NCBI GenBank assembly: GCA_023453025.1 | Contig: JAEXUD010000040.1 | Location: forward strand, 62,001 to 126,000 | Origin: Bacillota bacterium | GTDB lineage: Bacteria > Bacillota > Clostridia > Tissierellales > Sedimentibacteraceae | Reading direction: 5' to 3' | Length of the DNA: 64,000 bases | Shown here: positions 26,571-35,436 of the stretch, one piece after another | How positions within the stretch are numbered: the stretch's first letter is position 1 | Layout: each line of letters starts with the position of its first letter | Translations under genes and position numbers: made by a program | The notes under the pieces: generated by a model | Databases searched by the model: none | What the model saw: only the letters and a program-made list of their open reading frames with translations | Told to the model about the DNA's origin: nothing

Positions 26571-26810
26571 TTATCTTTTTTCTGTATTTTTTAATTGATT
26601 TTTTAGACTATCCAGACATATCTTGCTTATTTTCTCTGAAGCAGATATATTAAATTCACATGTTTCTGCTAATTCTTTTCTTGTTATTTTTACATCCTTA
26701 GGAGCATTGATAGCTATTTTTACCTTGTCTTGGGAAATTTCAGATATTATCAGTTCAATATCGTCACCAATCAATATGGATTCTGAGACTTTTCTTTTAA
26801 TAACTAACAT
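26571..26810 (-). CDS. csrA: Carbon storage / flagellin translation regulator CsrA
   Basis: The 79-residue RNA-binding protein starts MLVIKRKVSESILIGDDIEL and has VKIAINAPKDVKITRKEL, the CsrA core. It has a longer than usual C-terminal extension. In Firmicutes CsrA represses flagellin translation and is antagonised by FliW, encoded immediately upstream with a 7-nt overlap. The flagellin gene itself is not in the window. Confidence 0.96.
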   Translation of the reverse strand: MLVIKRKVSESILIGDDIELIISEISQDKVKIAINAPKDVKITRKELAETCEFNISASEKISKICLDSLKNQLKNTEKR

Positions 26811-27259
26811 TTTTTCTCCTCCTCAGCTACCACAAGGCTATGTCTGAGTGGATATGAATTTTGAAGAATTACCTGTTTAGATACTCTCGTCTTTGGGTTA
26901 ATTGCAATCGGACTTTTTAAATTAACTACAGAATCCATTACATTTTCTTTAATTATTGCAATAACTAAAAATTTAAGTTCATTTTCACTTGTAACTTCCA
27001 GCTCCGATAAATCTTCATCCGACAAATCAGGTTCATAGGTTCTGACAATTGCAAATGGATCTATAAGCACAAAGGACAAATCGGTATTATCCAGGGATTG
27101 AAGATACATTATGTCATCTTCCGGACCATCCTTTAAAATTACATAGTTTTTATAATTTTCAAATCCATACATTCCGGTGCTGAAGATAATCAGGTCATTT
27201 TCATCAACTTCTATTTCGCCAAAATCTCTGGTTCTGATATTTATTTTTTTCTTAGGCAA
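26804..27259 (-). CDS. fliW: Flagellar assembly factor FliW
   Basis: The 151-residue protein has the FliW signatures F-x-x-G-M-Y-G-F-E (STGMYGFENYKNYVI), MYLQSLDNTDLSFVLIDPF and a NSYPLRH C-terminus. FliW binds CsrA and flagellin in a partner-switch that couples flagellin translation to filament assembly. It overlaps both neighbours (8 nt with yviE, 7 nt with csrA). Confidence 0.96.
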   Translation of the reverse strand: MPKKKINIRTRDFGEIEVDENDLIIFSTGMYGFENYKNYVILKDGPEDDIMYLQSLDNTDLSFVLIDPFAIVRTYEPDLSDEDLSELEVTSENELKFLVIAIIKENVMDSVVNLKSPIAINPKTRVSKQVILQNSYPLRHSLVVAEEEKKC

Positions 27260-27860
27260 ATGTATCTATCTCCTTATAATTAGGATTCGAACTTGGTGGT
27301 ACAAAAATAGGGGTACCTATATAATTTATTTCAACCTTTGGATATTCTTTTATTATAACTTCTATACTACCGGGTATGAAGTTTATTTCAGGTCTTTCTA
27401 CATTCCAGTCGAAATCCAGCTTATCCATTTCAAAGTTCATTGATAGTCCGCCGATTTCCCACGAAATATCAGGCCCGGTTTTTGGAATAAATCCAAGGTT
27501 GAAATCCACATCACTGAAAAATTTTCTCATTGCTATTTCCGGAATAGGATTATCCATTATATTTATATCGAGCATCAAGTTTCCGTTTCTGGCATAAGTA
27601 GCGGTTGCTTCATAAGCTGCCTGCACACCCTTTTTTGCAAAGTCTTCAACAGAGCGCATTGCACTTTTAATCCCGGCGGAATATCTTGCTTCTACTGTAT
27701 CAATATTTAGCTTGGTGGGCTTCATTTGCATCTGAAGTCCGCCTTTATCTCTTTTTAATTCAAATGTTGCATTAGTGTTAGCTATCTCGTAAATCGCTTT
27801 ATTAATTTTAAATTCTATAGACATTGGAATTGATTTAATTTCTAATAGCGGTTCTATCAT
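27252..27860 (-). CDS. YviE-type DUF6470 protein
   Basis: The 202-residue protein matches the YviE/DUF6470 family found between flgL and fliW in Bacillus and Clostridia: it opens with LEIKSIPMSIEFKINKA and has the LKRDKGGLQMQMKPTKLNIDT segment. It is mostly beta and has no signal peptide. Its function is unknown; constant linkage suggests a role in filament-stage assembly (inference). It overlaps fliW by 8 nt. Confidence 0.85.
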   Translation of the reverse strand: MIEPLLEIKSIPMSIEFKINKAIYEIANTNATFELKRDKGGLQMQMKPTKLNIDTVEARYSAGIKSAMRSVEDFAKKGVQAAYEATATYARNGNLMLDINIMDNPIPEIAMRKFFSDVDFNLGFIPKTGPDISWEIGGLSMNFEMDKLDFDWNVERPEINFIPGSIEVIIKEYPKVEINYIGTPIFVPPSSNPNYKEIDTFA

Positions 27861-27874
27861 ATTAACACTCCTTA

Positions 27875-28876
27875 TTATTTCATAAAGTCGATAAAACTAT
27901 TTTGAAGTATTTTGTTGCCCATTGACAATGCTGCGTTATAAGAATATTCCTGCATTTTAAAATCTACTATTGCCTCTGCCGGATCTACATATTCCACGTC
28001 TAGGATTTTCTCATTTATATTAAATTGATTATCTTCATTCCTAAGTTTAAGAAACTCAAGATAATTAGTTTTGGCACCTATATCTGTAACATTAACCAGG
28101 ACTTGTTTTTTCTGTTCTTCAAATTTATCTATATACGGCTCTATATTTTCCAGATTGAAATCAGGACTTTCTAATTCATCCTTTATTTTTCCTATCAGTG
28201 TGTATAAATTATTTGGAGTACCATCAGTCTCCCCATATCCCATAAATTTAATCCCTGACAAAGACATATCAAATACCGTGTCTTCATTTAAATTTCCGCT
28301 TGAATCAAATGTCATTCCCAATCCAAGATCAACGTTAATTGTTTCCTTGGATAGTTCTTCAAGATTTACATCGTTTCCGTCCATATCCTTTTGTGTATTT
28401 ACATTTACCCCTTTAAAATATAATTCTCCATTTTGTATTGTAAAAGGGATTTCTGTCTTAGATGTACCGCCAAATACATATCTGTCCTCGAACTTTGCAT
28501 TTAGAGAAGTCAATATTGACTGCTGCAAATTTTCAAGTTCCTTGGCAATTATTTGTCTGTCATCTTCACTTATTGTTCCGTTAATTCCTTTTAAATATGA
28601 AGTGTATACCTTTTCAACATTATTGCTTATTTCTGTCATATTTGTTTCAGCCGTAGTTAAAAACGAATCAACATCACTTAAATTAGTATCGTAGATTTCC
28701 GTTGACCTGTATTCTCTTCTTAATTTATAGGCCTTGATAGCAGATACCGGATCCTCTGAACCCTTAAAAAACTTTCTGCCTGTTGACACCTGTTCATTGA
28801 GATAATTCATTTTATTTGCTGATTTATTTAAATTTCTTATATATCTGCTTGACATCATGCTAGTTGTTATTCTCAT
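27875..28876 (-). CDS. flgL: Flagellar hook-filament junction protein FlgL (HAP3)
   Basis: The 333-residue protein starts MRITTSMMSSRYIRNLN and has the flagellin-like N-terminal helix (LNEQVSTGRKFFKGSEDPVSAI) and a C-terminal helix ending NSFIDFMK. FlgL sits between hook and filament and follows flgK, 10 nt downstream. GAGGTG precedes the ATG. Confidence 0.95.
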   Translation of the reverse strand: MRITTSMMSSRYIRNLNKSANKMNYLNEQVSTGRKFFKGSEDPVSAIKAYKLRREYRSTEIYDTNLSDVDSFLTTAETNMTEISNNVEKVYTSYLKGINGTISEDDRQIIAKELENLQQSILTSLNAKFEDRYVFGGTSKTEIPFTIQNGELYFKGVNVNTQKDMDGNDVNLEELSKETINVDLGLGMTFDSSGNLNEDTVFDMSLSGIKFMGYGETDGTPNNLYTLIGKIKDELESPDFNLENIEPYIDKFEEQKKQVLVNVTDIGAKTNYLEFLKLRNEDNQFNINEKILDVEYVDPAEAIVDFKMQEYSYNAALSMGNKILQNSFIDFMK

Positions 28877-28886
28877 AATATCACCT

Positions 28887-30479
28887 CTATACTCCCATTC
28901 TGTTGATTAATGTATCCAGCATTTCATCCAAGGTTGTCATTAATCTTGCAGCTGCATTGTAAGATTTGCTGTATTGCAGCAAATTGACCCCTTCTTCATT
29001 TAAATCTACAGAAGACATGCTGCTTCTTGCATATTCTATTTGATATTGGGAGCCCGAGTAAGTGTCGTATGATGTTCCGACGTCATCCACCTGAAGGTTT
29101 AATCTTGTTGTTGTATAAGACAAAAATTCCTGGAATGTACCATTAAATAATGTTGTACCTCCACCTATAAAATCAAGACTGCCTTCACCGGATTGGAATT
29201 TTGATATCATTCTTAAAATATTATCAGTGGCACCCGTACTGTCACCTGTCTCTTGTTTAATTGTATTTGTTATATAAGAACCTGTCGCATTTGCCCACGA
29301 TTCATGTATCTTAATATTACCGGCTGTAATATCTCCGCCGCCTCTCGCTTCAAAAAGAGGCTTGTCATCCCATAGTATAACATTTCCATCTGCATCAAAT
29401 GTATTTGGTACCTTATTTGCTTCATTCATAACAGATGCAAATTGGTTAGCTAAAGTATCCAGCATATTTTGGTAATACTGAACACCTTTTTCTTCTGCTT
29501 CATAAGCCGGGTCTGTACCTTCTGCAAACTCACCCTTGCCGTTTAAAAATTTAATATATCCTCCGATTTGACCTTTATTGATTTTTTCAGTCAGATATTT
29601 ATCTGTATCGGCAATGTCATTCACTGTACCGTCTAAATTAGTTTTTAAAAATATTTCTACGTCTTTGCCGCTTTCTAAAGCTTCCAGCTCTACAGCAGCT
29701 GTATCATTAACCAGCTCTACGGCAGGACTTGTATCTCTTAATTTAATAGACAATAAATCTATACTTTTATTTCCACCTATTGATTGTGGAGTGAGGACTA
29801 CTTCTATGTCGAGATAATTGGATAATTCATCAATAAGCATATTTCTTTCGTCGTTTAGTTCCAGTGCAGGGTTACCGCTTATATTATCTTCTTTTATCTG
29901 CTTGTTTAATTTTGATATATTATCCAGAAGCTGATTTACCTTTACCATAGCTCCGTCTTGAAGATAACTTAACTGTTGGTTTCTTATTGTATCTATCTGA
30001 TCAGAATAATCATTGAACATTTGTGTAAGCATTTGTGCTGATGTTCTTACAACACCTTCCAATACCGGGTCGGAAGGGCTTGATGTAAGTGCGTGAAGCT
30101 GCTCTACAAAATCAGAAAACTGAGCATCCAACCCGTCCATTGATATTTCATCAAAAATGGATTCCAAATCGCTTAATGCTTCGAGCTGAACATATTCGTT
30201 ACCTGTTTTAGAAGCTTCCATCCTATATCTTAAATCAAGAAAAGAATCTCTGAACTGGCTTACTCCCTGTGCTTCAACACCTTGTCCGATAATTACACCG
30301 TTTGTTCCTATTTTTATATTTCTGGTATTAAAGGATACTGAATTTATATCAAGGCGCTGCCTAGTGTAACCTTCCGTATTAATATTTGATATATTTTGAC
30401 CCACAACATCCAACATGTTCTGATTTACCTTCAATGCGCTTGTGGCTGTTCTATATCCTAAAAAAGTTGATCTAAGCAT
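28887..30479 (-). CDS. flgK: Flagellar hook-filament junction protein FlgK (HAP1)
   Basis: The 530-residue protein has the axial motif NMLDVVGQNISNINTEGYTRQR at the N-terminus and VDLNEEGVNLLQYSKSYNAAARL at the C-terminus, with a large variable middle. FlgK forms the first junction ring between hook and filament. Order flgM-flgN-flgK-flgL is the usual late operon. Confidence 0.95.
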   Translation of the reverse strand: MLRSTFLGYRTATSALKVNQNMLDVVGQNISNINTEGYTRQRLDINSVSFNTRNIKIGTNGVIIGQGVEAQGVSQFRDSFLDLRYRMEASKTGNEYVQLEALSDLESIFDEISMDGLDAQFSDFVEQLHALTSSPSDPVLEGVVRTSAQMLTQMFNDYSDQIDTIRNQQLSYLQDGAMVKVNQLLDNISKLNKQIKEDNISGNPALELNDERNMLIDELSNYLDIEVVLTPQSIGGNKSIDLLSIKLRDTSPAVELVNDTAAVELEALESGKDVEIFLKTNLDGTVNDIADTDKYLTEKINKGQIGGYIKFLNGKGEFAEGTDPAYEAEEKGVQYYQNMLDTLANQFASVMNEANKVPNTFDADGNVILWDDKPLFEARGGGDITAGNIKIHESWANATGSYITNTIKQETGDSTGATDNILRMISKFQSGEGSLDFIGGGTTLFNGTFQEFLSYTTTRLNLQVDDVGTSYDTYSGSQYQIEYARSSMSSVDLNEEGVNLLQYSKSYNAAARLMTTLDEMLDTLINRMGV

Positions 30480-30526
30480 ATATTTCTCCTTGTAATATTC
30501 CTTCGGCTAAATTATAAAAATTATCA

Positions 30527-30982
30527 TTATATTTTCTTTGATAATATTAAACTTTTTGCTTTTTTGTTAGACTGTTTGTTTGAATATGTATTCTCTATTT
30601 CACCGAGCTGTGCCATTGCTTTTTCTATTCGATTCATTCTGACTTCTATGAGAGTCTTGCACAAACTGCTAATCTTTTTGACCTCTGTAATCAATTTACT
30701 TAATTCATTGTATTTCTCATTGAGCATATATTTTTCATCATCATTATAAACAGAAATTATCTCCTTCAGAGTTTTGTCTTTGTATCCCAATGAAACAAGA
30801 AGTTTTTCTCTTTTTTGTTCCATGCCCCTTATTTTTAAATAGTAAACCTGTTCATCAGCAACTATGTCATTTAAAGTGTCTATGTCATTTTTAATTACTG
30901 TGTCATATTTTTTATATTCTAATTCCAGAAAATTTTTATATAAGTCAGCATTTTCTTCTAATAAATCAATTAGCCTATTCAT
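30527..30982 (-). CDS. flgN: Flagellar export chaperone FlgN
   Basis: The 151-residue, mostly helical protein has the FlgN domain (LLEENADLYKNFLELEYKKYD, L-K-I-R-G-M-E-Q-K-R-E-K-L). It is expected to chaperone FlgK and FlgL to FlhA. It lies between flgM and flgK as expected. The Lys-rich C-terminal end is typical of this family. Confidence 0.88.
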   Translation of the reverse strand: MNRLIDLLEENADLYKNFLELEYKKYDTVIKNDIDTLNDIVADEQVYYLKIRGMEQKREKLLVSLGYKDKTLKEIISVYNDDEKYMLNEKYNELSKLITEVKKISSLCKTLIEVRMNRIEKAMAQLGEIENTYSNKQSNKKAKSLILSKKI

Positions 30983-30991
30983 GTTATCCTC

Positions 30992-31270
30992 TTACTTTAA
31001 AAATTTATTTACTATTTCTTCTACATCAATACTGTATGTTTTGTTGTTTATGCTCTCTTTTATCCTGTTTATTTTCTCGGCATTAGTTTCCTGATTAATC
31101 TTTTCGACAACATTCTTTTTTATTGATTCAAGCTTTGTTTCATCTTGGCGTGGAATCTTGCTTTTGATTTCAATAACATCATAGTTTTTAGCTTTAACTT
31201 GCTCTTCATTTTTTATTGGTTTTGCATTTCCCTTAAAGTTCATATGATTGCTGATATTTTGAATTTTCAT
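30992..31270 (-). CDS. flgM: Anti-sigma-D factor FlgM
   Basis: The 92-residue protein has a disordered basic N-terminal half and a helical C-terminal half (RIKESINNKTYSIDVEEIVNKFL) that matches the sigma-binding part of FlgM. It blocks FliA until it is exported through the completed hook. It is first in the late flagellar operon and has a sigma-D promoter just upstream (31298-31324), so it is under feedback control. AGGGGA precedes the start. Confidence 0.9.
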   Translation of the reverse strand: MKIQNISNHMNFKGNAKPIKNEEQVKAKNYDVIEIKSKIPRQDETKLESIKKNVVEKINQETNAEKINRIKESINNKTYSIDVEEIVNKFLK

Positions 31271-31297
31271 ATAACATCCCCTACTTAATCTAATAAT

Positions 31298-31324
31298 ATA
31301 TCGGCATTAAAAACAAAAAATTAA
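31298..31324 (-). promoter_or_regulatory. Sigma-D promoter of flgM operon
   Basis: On the - strand: TTAA (31324-31321), 15-bp spacer, GCCGATAT (31305-31298). The -10 box is an exact match to the sigma-28 consensus of Firmicutes and the -35 box matches 3 of 4 of TAAA. It lies 28 nt upstream of the flgM start. Confidence 0.82.
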
Positions 31325-31342
31325 CATGAAAATATAAATTTA

Positions 31343-31813
31343 TTATGCTACGTTCATAATTTTTTCTTCATCAATTATTAATAATATATCTTCATTTTTA
31401 TTCCCTTTAGCCACACCTTTTACAAAGCCGTCACTGCACATTTTCCTGACTTCTTCTGTTTCTTCAAAAGCTGATATATTTTCCACAGAAAGCACTTCAT
31501 CCACTATAAGACCTACCAATGTATTATCTTTTTCCAAAACCACAACCATTTCTTTATTTTCACTGTCGGCTGTACTTTCTTCAGCTTCTAATTTAAAAAG
31601 CTTTTTTAAGTCAATCAAAGGAACAACATTTCCCCTCAAATGAATTAAGCCATTCATATAATCTGAAACTCTAGGCACAAAGGTTATCTCTTCCGGTTTA
31701 ATGACTATTGAAGTTATCATTTTACTGTTTACTGTGTATAATTTTTTATTTATTTTGAATATTAACCACGGAAAATCAATTTTTTCAATTACTTCATCCA
31801 TTTCATAGCTCAT
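31343..31813 (-). CDS. cheW: Chemotaxis adaptor CheW (first copy)
   Basis: The 156-residue protein is a single CheW domain with FVPRVSDYMNGLIHLRGNVVPLIDLKKLF and VGLIVDEVLSVENIS. It couples chemoreceptors to CheA. It is last in the cheW-mcp-cheW operon. The sequence LRGNVVPLID is a standard CheW signature. A second CheW at 33599-34096 is clearly divergent, so the two are not a recent duplication. Confidence 0.93.
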   Translation of the reverse strand: MSYEMDEVIEKIDFPWLIFKINKKLYTVNSKMITSIVIKPEEITFVPRVSDYMNGLIHLRGNVVPLIDLKKLFKLEAEESTADSENKEMVVVLEKDNTLVGLIVDEVLSVENISAFEETEEVRKMCSDGFVKGVAKGNKNEDILLIIDEEKIMNVA

Positions 31814-31823
31814 ATTATTCTCC

Positions 31824-33572
31824 TTATATTACTGCATTGTCAAAAGTCTTTAATTTAAACTTTTCAACTGCTTCCTTTAATAAATAAGATTGATCACTAA
31901 GCTCCTCACTGGCTGCAGCACTTTCTTCCGATGTTGCAGAGTTGGTTTGAACAACTGCTGAAATTTGTTCAATTCCTAGTGTTACATGCATTATTGACTC
32001 AGCTTGCTTATTTGATGCTTCAGAAATTTCATCCACTAATTTCACCGATTCTCTTATACCTTCAACCATGCTAATAATAGATTTCTTGGTTTCATCAGCA
32101 ATTTTAGTACCTCTTTCAACAGACTTAATAGAATTTTCAATGAGGAACGCCGTACTTTTAGCCGCTTCTGCACTTTTAGATGCGAGATTTCTGACTTCAT
32201 CGGCAACCACCGCAAATCCCTTGCCGGCTGCACCTGCCCTCGCAGCTTCTACGGCTGCGTTCAAAGCAAGTATATTGGTCTGGAATGCAATATCATCAAT
32301 TGCTTTTATAATCTTTAATATTTCATTTGTTGATTCCTTTATATCATACATAGCATCAGTCATTAACCCGACCTGCTTGCTGTTTTCCTCAACTCCGTTG
32401 GCTGCGTTTTGCGTTATCCGGCTGACATTGTTTGAATTATTTGCATTATGTTTTATTTGTTCAGATATGTCATTGATAGTTGCAGATAATTCTTCTATGG
32501 AGCTTGCCTGCTCTGCTGTGCCCTGTGATAATACCATAGCTCCGCCTGAAACCTGCTTTGCCCCGCTTGACACCTGTTCAGCCGATTCTTCAATTTTACC
32601 CAGAGTTTCGTTAAAGGATACTAATATTTTTTCTACAGATTTTTTTATTGGTGCAAATCCTCCGATAAACTCCACATCAATAGCAGCTGTTAAATCACCT
32701 TCTGCCATTTCATTCAATACTCTGTCTATTTCCCCAACATACAGCCCTAATGTTTCTATAGTGTTGCTTATTGTCTTTGCTGCTATGCCAAGTTCATCTT
32801 TTGATGAATATTCCACATGATACTCTAAATTTCCGCTGCTTATTGCATTTGCGGCTTCGGTTATTTCCTTTATAGGCCTTACAAGGCTTTTGACTACAAC
32901 CGCTGACAATATAACAGCAATAATAATACTTACGCCAAATAGTACAGACAAAATAATTAAAGTGTTATTACTTGACGTATTGGAATTAATCACAAAGTTT
33001 CTCGCTACAATGTCAAGGTTTTTGCTGACTTCATCCATTGTTACATTTATGGAATCCAAAACAGGCATTAATTCTTCCTCTAATATTGACAAGGCCTGCA
33101 CATTTCTGCTTTCATTCAATAAACCAACCAGTTCAGTACTTATCTCAAGCGCTTCCGTAAAATTCTTTTCTAATTGTTCAACAACTGCAGGATAATCTGT
33201 CAGGTCTAATTTCAACTGTTTTAAGTAATTATCAGCTTCTCCCATATTATCGGTTATTTCCGAAGTATATTCTCTGACCAGCGACCTGCTTGAAGTCGTT
33301 GTTGATTTATAAATTGCTTTTTCCACTTTATTTAAAGCCAGCTTTGTTTTCCATGAAATTACTTCTACTTCATAGCAATCATCATAAAAGCGATTTACAT
33401 CTGATGCGGCACTTCTGATATTAGAAAGAGTAATACCCATGGATACCGCAAATATTAAAAGCAATATTGCAAAGCATAATATTAATCTTGGTGCTATTTT
33501 TACATTGGATATTTTAAAAAAACTTTTAACTTTCCTGGATTTAGTCTTGGATTTTCTTTTTAGTATTTTCAA
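31824..33572 (-). CDS. Methyl-accepting chemotaxis protein
   Basis: The 582-residue receptor has a basic N-terminus, membrane helix 1 (about 29-48), an extracellular four-helix-bundle type sensor (about 50-200), membrane helix 2 (about 203-227), a HAMP domain and a methyl-accepting cytoplasmic domain. The CheW/CheA-binding hairpin tip reads FQTNILALNAAVEAARAG. Start is TTG with AGGGAG 9 nt upstream; an earlier ATG is out of frame. It lies between two cheW genes behind a sigma-D promoter. The ligand is unknown. Confidence 0.93.
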   Translation of the reverse strand: MKILKRKSKTKSRKVKSFFKISNVKIAPRLILCFAILLLIFAVSMGITLSNIRSAASDVNRFYDDCYEVEVISWKTKLALNKVEKAIYKSTTTSSRSLVREYTSEITDNMGEADNYLKQLKLDLTDYPAVVEQLEKNFTEALEISTELVGLLNESRNVQALSILEEELMPVLDSINVTMDEVSKNLDIVARNFVINSNTSSNNTLIILSVLFGVSIIIAVILSAVVVKSLVRPIKEITEAANAISSGNLEYHVEYSSKDELGIAAKTISNTIETLGLYVGEIDRVLNEMAEGDLTAAIDVEFIGGFAPIKKSVEKILVSFNETLGKIEESAEQVSSGAKQVSGGAMVLSQGTAEQASSIEELSATINDISEQIKHNANNSNNVSRITQNAANGVEENSKQVGLMTDAMYDIKESTNEILKIIKAIDDIAFQTNILALNAAVEAARAGAAGKGFAVVADEVRNLASKSAEAAKSTAFLIENSIKSVERGTKIADETKKSIISMVEGIRESVKLVDEISEASNKQAESIMHVTLGIEQISAVVQTNSATSEESAAASEELSDQSYLLKEAVEKFKLKTFDNAVI

Positions 33573-33598
33573 TTGACATATCTCCCTGATTTAATTGA

Positions 33599-34096
33599 CT
33601 AGTCTAAATTTGTAATAAAGTCTAACTCTTTTTCATTCAGAATTTTTTTCAAATCCATTAACAAAACAATATTATTGTTTAACTTTGCAATTCCGGTAAT
33701 ATATGTATTTACATAATCATTACCCATTTGGGGAGGGTTCGAAATATTGTCTGTGAATATATTTGTCACTTCATTTACAGAGTCAACAATAAAACCTATA
33801 TAACCATCTTTTATGTTTGTTACTATAATACAGGTTCTTTCATCATATTTTATTTCTTCTTTTTTTAAACGTAATCGGACATCAATGATGGGAATAATTA
33901 TTCCCCGTAGATTAATTACACCCTTTGCATAAGAAGGGAATTCCGGAACAGCAGTGATATCTTGCATTCCTACTATTTGTACAACATCTGCTATTGAGAT
34001 TCCAAACAATTGATTGTCTGTATAAAAAGTAAGATATTTGTCCTTTAATGTATCTTCAGCTAATTCATTGTATAATTCGTTCATTTTATCCTGCAC
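33599..34096 (-). CDS. cheW: Chemotaxis adaptor CheW (second copy)
   Basis: The 165-residue CheW-domain protein has DITAVPEFPSYAKGVINLRG, IIPIIDVRLRL and YIGFIVDSVNEV. It begins at GTG 34096 with GAGGTG 5 nt upstream; the neighbouring ATG is out of frame and stops after five codons. It is the first gene behind the sigma-D promoter at 34129-34155. No receiver domain is fused, so it is CheW rather than CheV. Confidence 0.92.
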   Translation of the reverse strand: MQDKMNELYNELAEDTLKDKYLTFYTDNQLFGISIADVVQIVGMQDITAVPEFPSYAKGVINLRGIIIPIIDVRLRLKKEEIKYDERTCIIVTNIKDGYIGFIVDSVNEVTNIFTDNISNPPQMGNDYVNTYITGIAKLNNNIVLLMDLKKILNEKELDFITNLD

Positions 34097-34128
34097 ATGA
34101 TCACCTCATAATAATACTTTATATTATG

Positions 34129-34155
34129 ATATCGGCATGTTTAAATAAAATTTTA
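34129..34155 (-). promoter_or_regulatory. Sigma-D promoter of cheW-mcp-cheW
   Basis: On the - strand: TAAA (34155-34152), 15-bp spacer, GCCGATAT (34136-34129). Both boxes match the sigma-28 consensus exactly. The predicted start is about 25 nt before the cheW GTG. Confidence 0.88.
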
Positions 34156-34173
34156 GCAATAAATAAAAAAATA

Positions 34174-34629
34174 TTAATGTCTTGGGTTTTTTCTTGTAAT
34201 AAGAACTGCTTTAATAACTTCTGTTGTTACTTCACTGCCCAGTTCTTTTAACTCGTGAATTTTTTGTTTTATTTCATCCTTGGTAGCAACTATATACATT
34301 GGTTTAAGATTGTTTAATGCAATAGCTATTATATCTTTTTTGCAGCGGTCACATTTACAGCAATTCATTTTTTTTAAAGTTGCATCAAGCTTGTTAAGCA
34401 CTAGCTTTTCAGTAACATTGTACAAAATAACTTCATTTTTTTCTTCTTTTATTAAATTTAATTCTTTATTTTGAAATATTGTAGTTTCCCTGGCAGTTTT
34501 CTTTTCAACAACATCTTCGTTTTGTTCGTCAGTTTCGTTTATAACCAGCTCAGGTTCTTTCTTTAAATTTGTAGGCATTATCTTTTTATACATTGACTCT
34601 CTGTCAAAAGTCTTTTTAATTTTTGCCAT
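34174..34629 (-). CDS. ComFB-domain protein with long N-terminal extension
   Basis: The C-terminal ~85 residues match ComFB: NVTEKLVLNKLDATL, a CCKCDRC cysteine cluster, AIALNNLKPMYIV and EVTTEVIKAVLITRKNPRH. The N-terminal ~65 residues are charged and probably disordered. ComFB family members have been reported to bind cyclic dinucleotides (family knowledge). The gene starts 1 nt after the parA stop, so both are co-translated, and lies upstream of cheW-mcp-cheW. It is clearly related to the 89-residue protein at 1356-1625; both keep the C-K-C-x-x-C and LNNLKP cores. Confidence 0.85.
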   Translation of the reverse strand: MAKIKKTFDRESMYKKIMPTNLKKEPELVINETDEQNEDVVEKKTARETTIFQNKELNLIKEEKNEVILYNVTEKLVLNKLDATLKKMNCCKCDRCKKDIIAIALNNLKPMYIVATKDEIKQKIHELKELGSEVTTEVIKAVLITRKNPRH

Positions 34630-34630
34630 T

Positions 34631-35392
34631 TTATACCCCTCTTTCTATAAGCTCTTCAACCAGATCCATATAATCCTGTGCCGCTGCATTTTTATGAGAG
34701 TAATCATATATATCTTGCTGATTTGTTTGCGCCTCCATTATGGCTACACTTGATCTTATAGTAGAATCAAATATGCTTGTATTCAGTTTTTCAGCTATTA
34801 ATTCAGCGGTGCCCTTTATTTCTCTGCTTAAAACAGTTCTTTTATTATACTTTGTAAGCACTATTCCTTCTACCTTCAAACTTGGATTACAATATTTTCT
34901 GACCCTGTCAATTGTTTCTGAAAGCTGTGCAATCCCTTGCAAGCTGAAAATATCAGTAAGCATTGGAATAATAACATAATCTGAGGCTGTAAATGCATTT
35001 ACAGTCAATATACTTAGTGCAGGCGGTGTATCAATAAATATATAATCATATTTATCTCTCACTGAAGATAGTGCTTCTTTTAGTAAAAATTCTCTTCCGG
35101 TCTGCGTAAATTCCAGTTCAATGCCGCTTAACAAAATATTAGATGCAATAATATCGAATGAGGGCATTTTTTGAATTGAAAATAATGTCTTTGCTTCTCC
35201 TTTCAATATTTCATATATTGTAGGACAATCTTCAGTTTCTGCTCCTGAACTGAAGCTTAAATTGGACTGTGGATCTAAATCCAAGCATAAAACTTTGTAC
35301 CCTTTTAATTTAAAACCTGCTGCAACAGCTCCCGTGGTAGTAGTCTTACCTACTCCTCCCTTTTGATTTGAAATAGAAATTATCTTCGCCAT
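34631..35392 (-). CDS. ParA/Soj-family partitioning ATPase
   Basis: The 253-residue ATPase has the deviant Walker A KGGVGKTT (residues 11-18), DLDPQSNLS and YIFIDTPPALS. It is a ParA/Soj type rather than FlhG/MinD, as it lacks the C-terminal amphipathic helix. No parB gene or parS site is seen next to it. It is the first gene of a unit with a ComFB-domain gene, immediately before chemotaxis genes. ParA-like ATPases such as ParC of Vibrio position chemosensory arrays; a similar role here is an inference from context. AAGGAG precedes the ATG. Confidence 0.88.
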   Translation of the reverse strand: MAKIISISNQKGGVGKTTTTGAVAAGFKLKGYKVLCLDLDPQSNLSFSSGAETEDCPTIYEILKGEAKTLFSIQKMPSFDIIASNILLSGIELEFTQTGREFLLKEALSSVRDKYDYIFIDTPPALSILTVNAFTASDYVIIPMLTDIFSLQGIAQLSETIDRVRKYCNPSLKVEGIVLTKYNKRTVLSREIKGTAELIAEKLNTSIFDSTIRSSVAIMEAQTNQQDIYDYSHKNAAAQDYMDLVEELIERGV

Positions 35393-35436
35393 TTATTTAA
35401 ACTCCTTACAAATAGGTTTTCGACATCGTTATCTAA

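Noticed and set aside
28071..28694. 207-codon + strand frame opposite flgL
   Set aside because: Antisense to a clear FlgL gene, with composition typical of a mirrored frame.
32068..32820. 250-codon + strand frame opposite the chemoreceptor gene
   Set aside because: Ser/Ala-rich mirror of the receptor coiled coil; no ribosome site and no homology pattern.
33599..34096. Second CheW as CheV
   Set aside because: The protein ends after the CheW domain; no receiver domain follows.
34631..35392. ParA as FlhG (flagellar number regulator)
   Set aside because: It has the Soj-type length and motifs but lacks the C-terminal amphipathic helix and the usual flhF linkage, so it was called ParA only.
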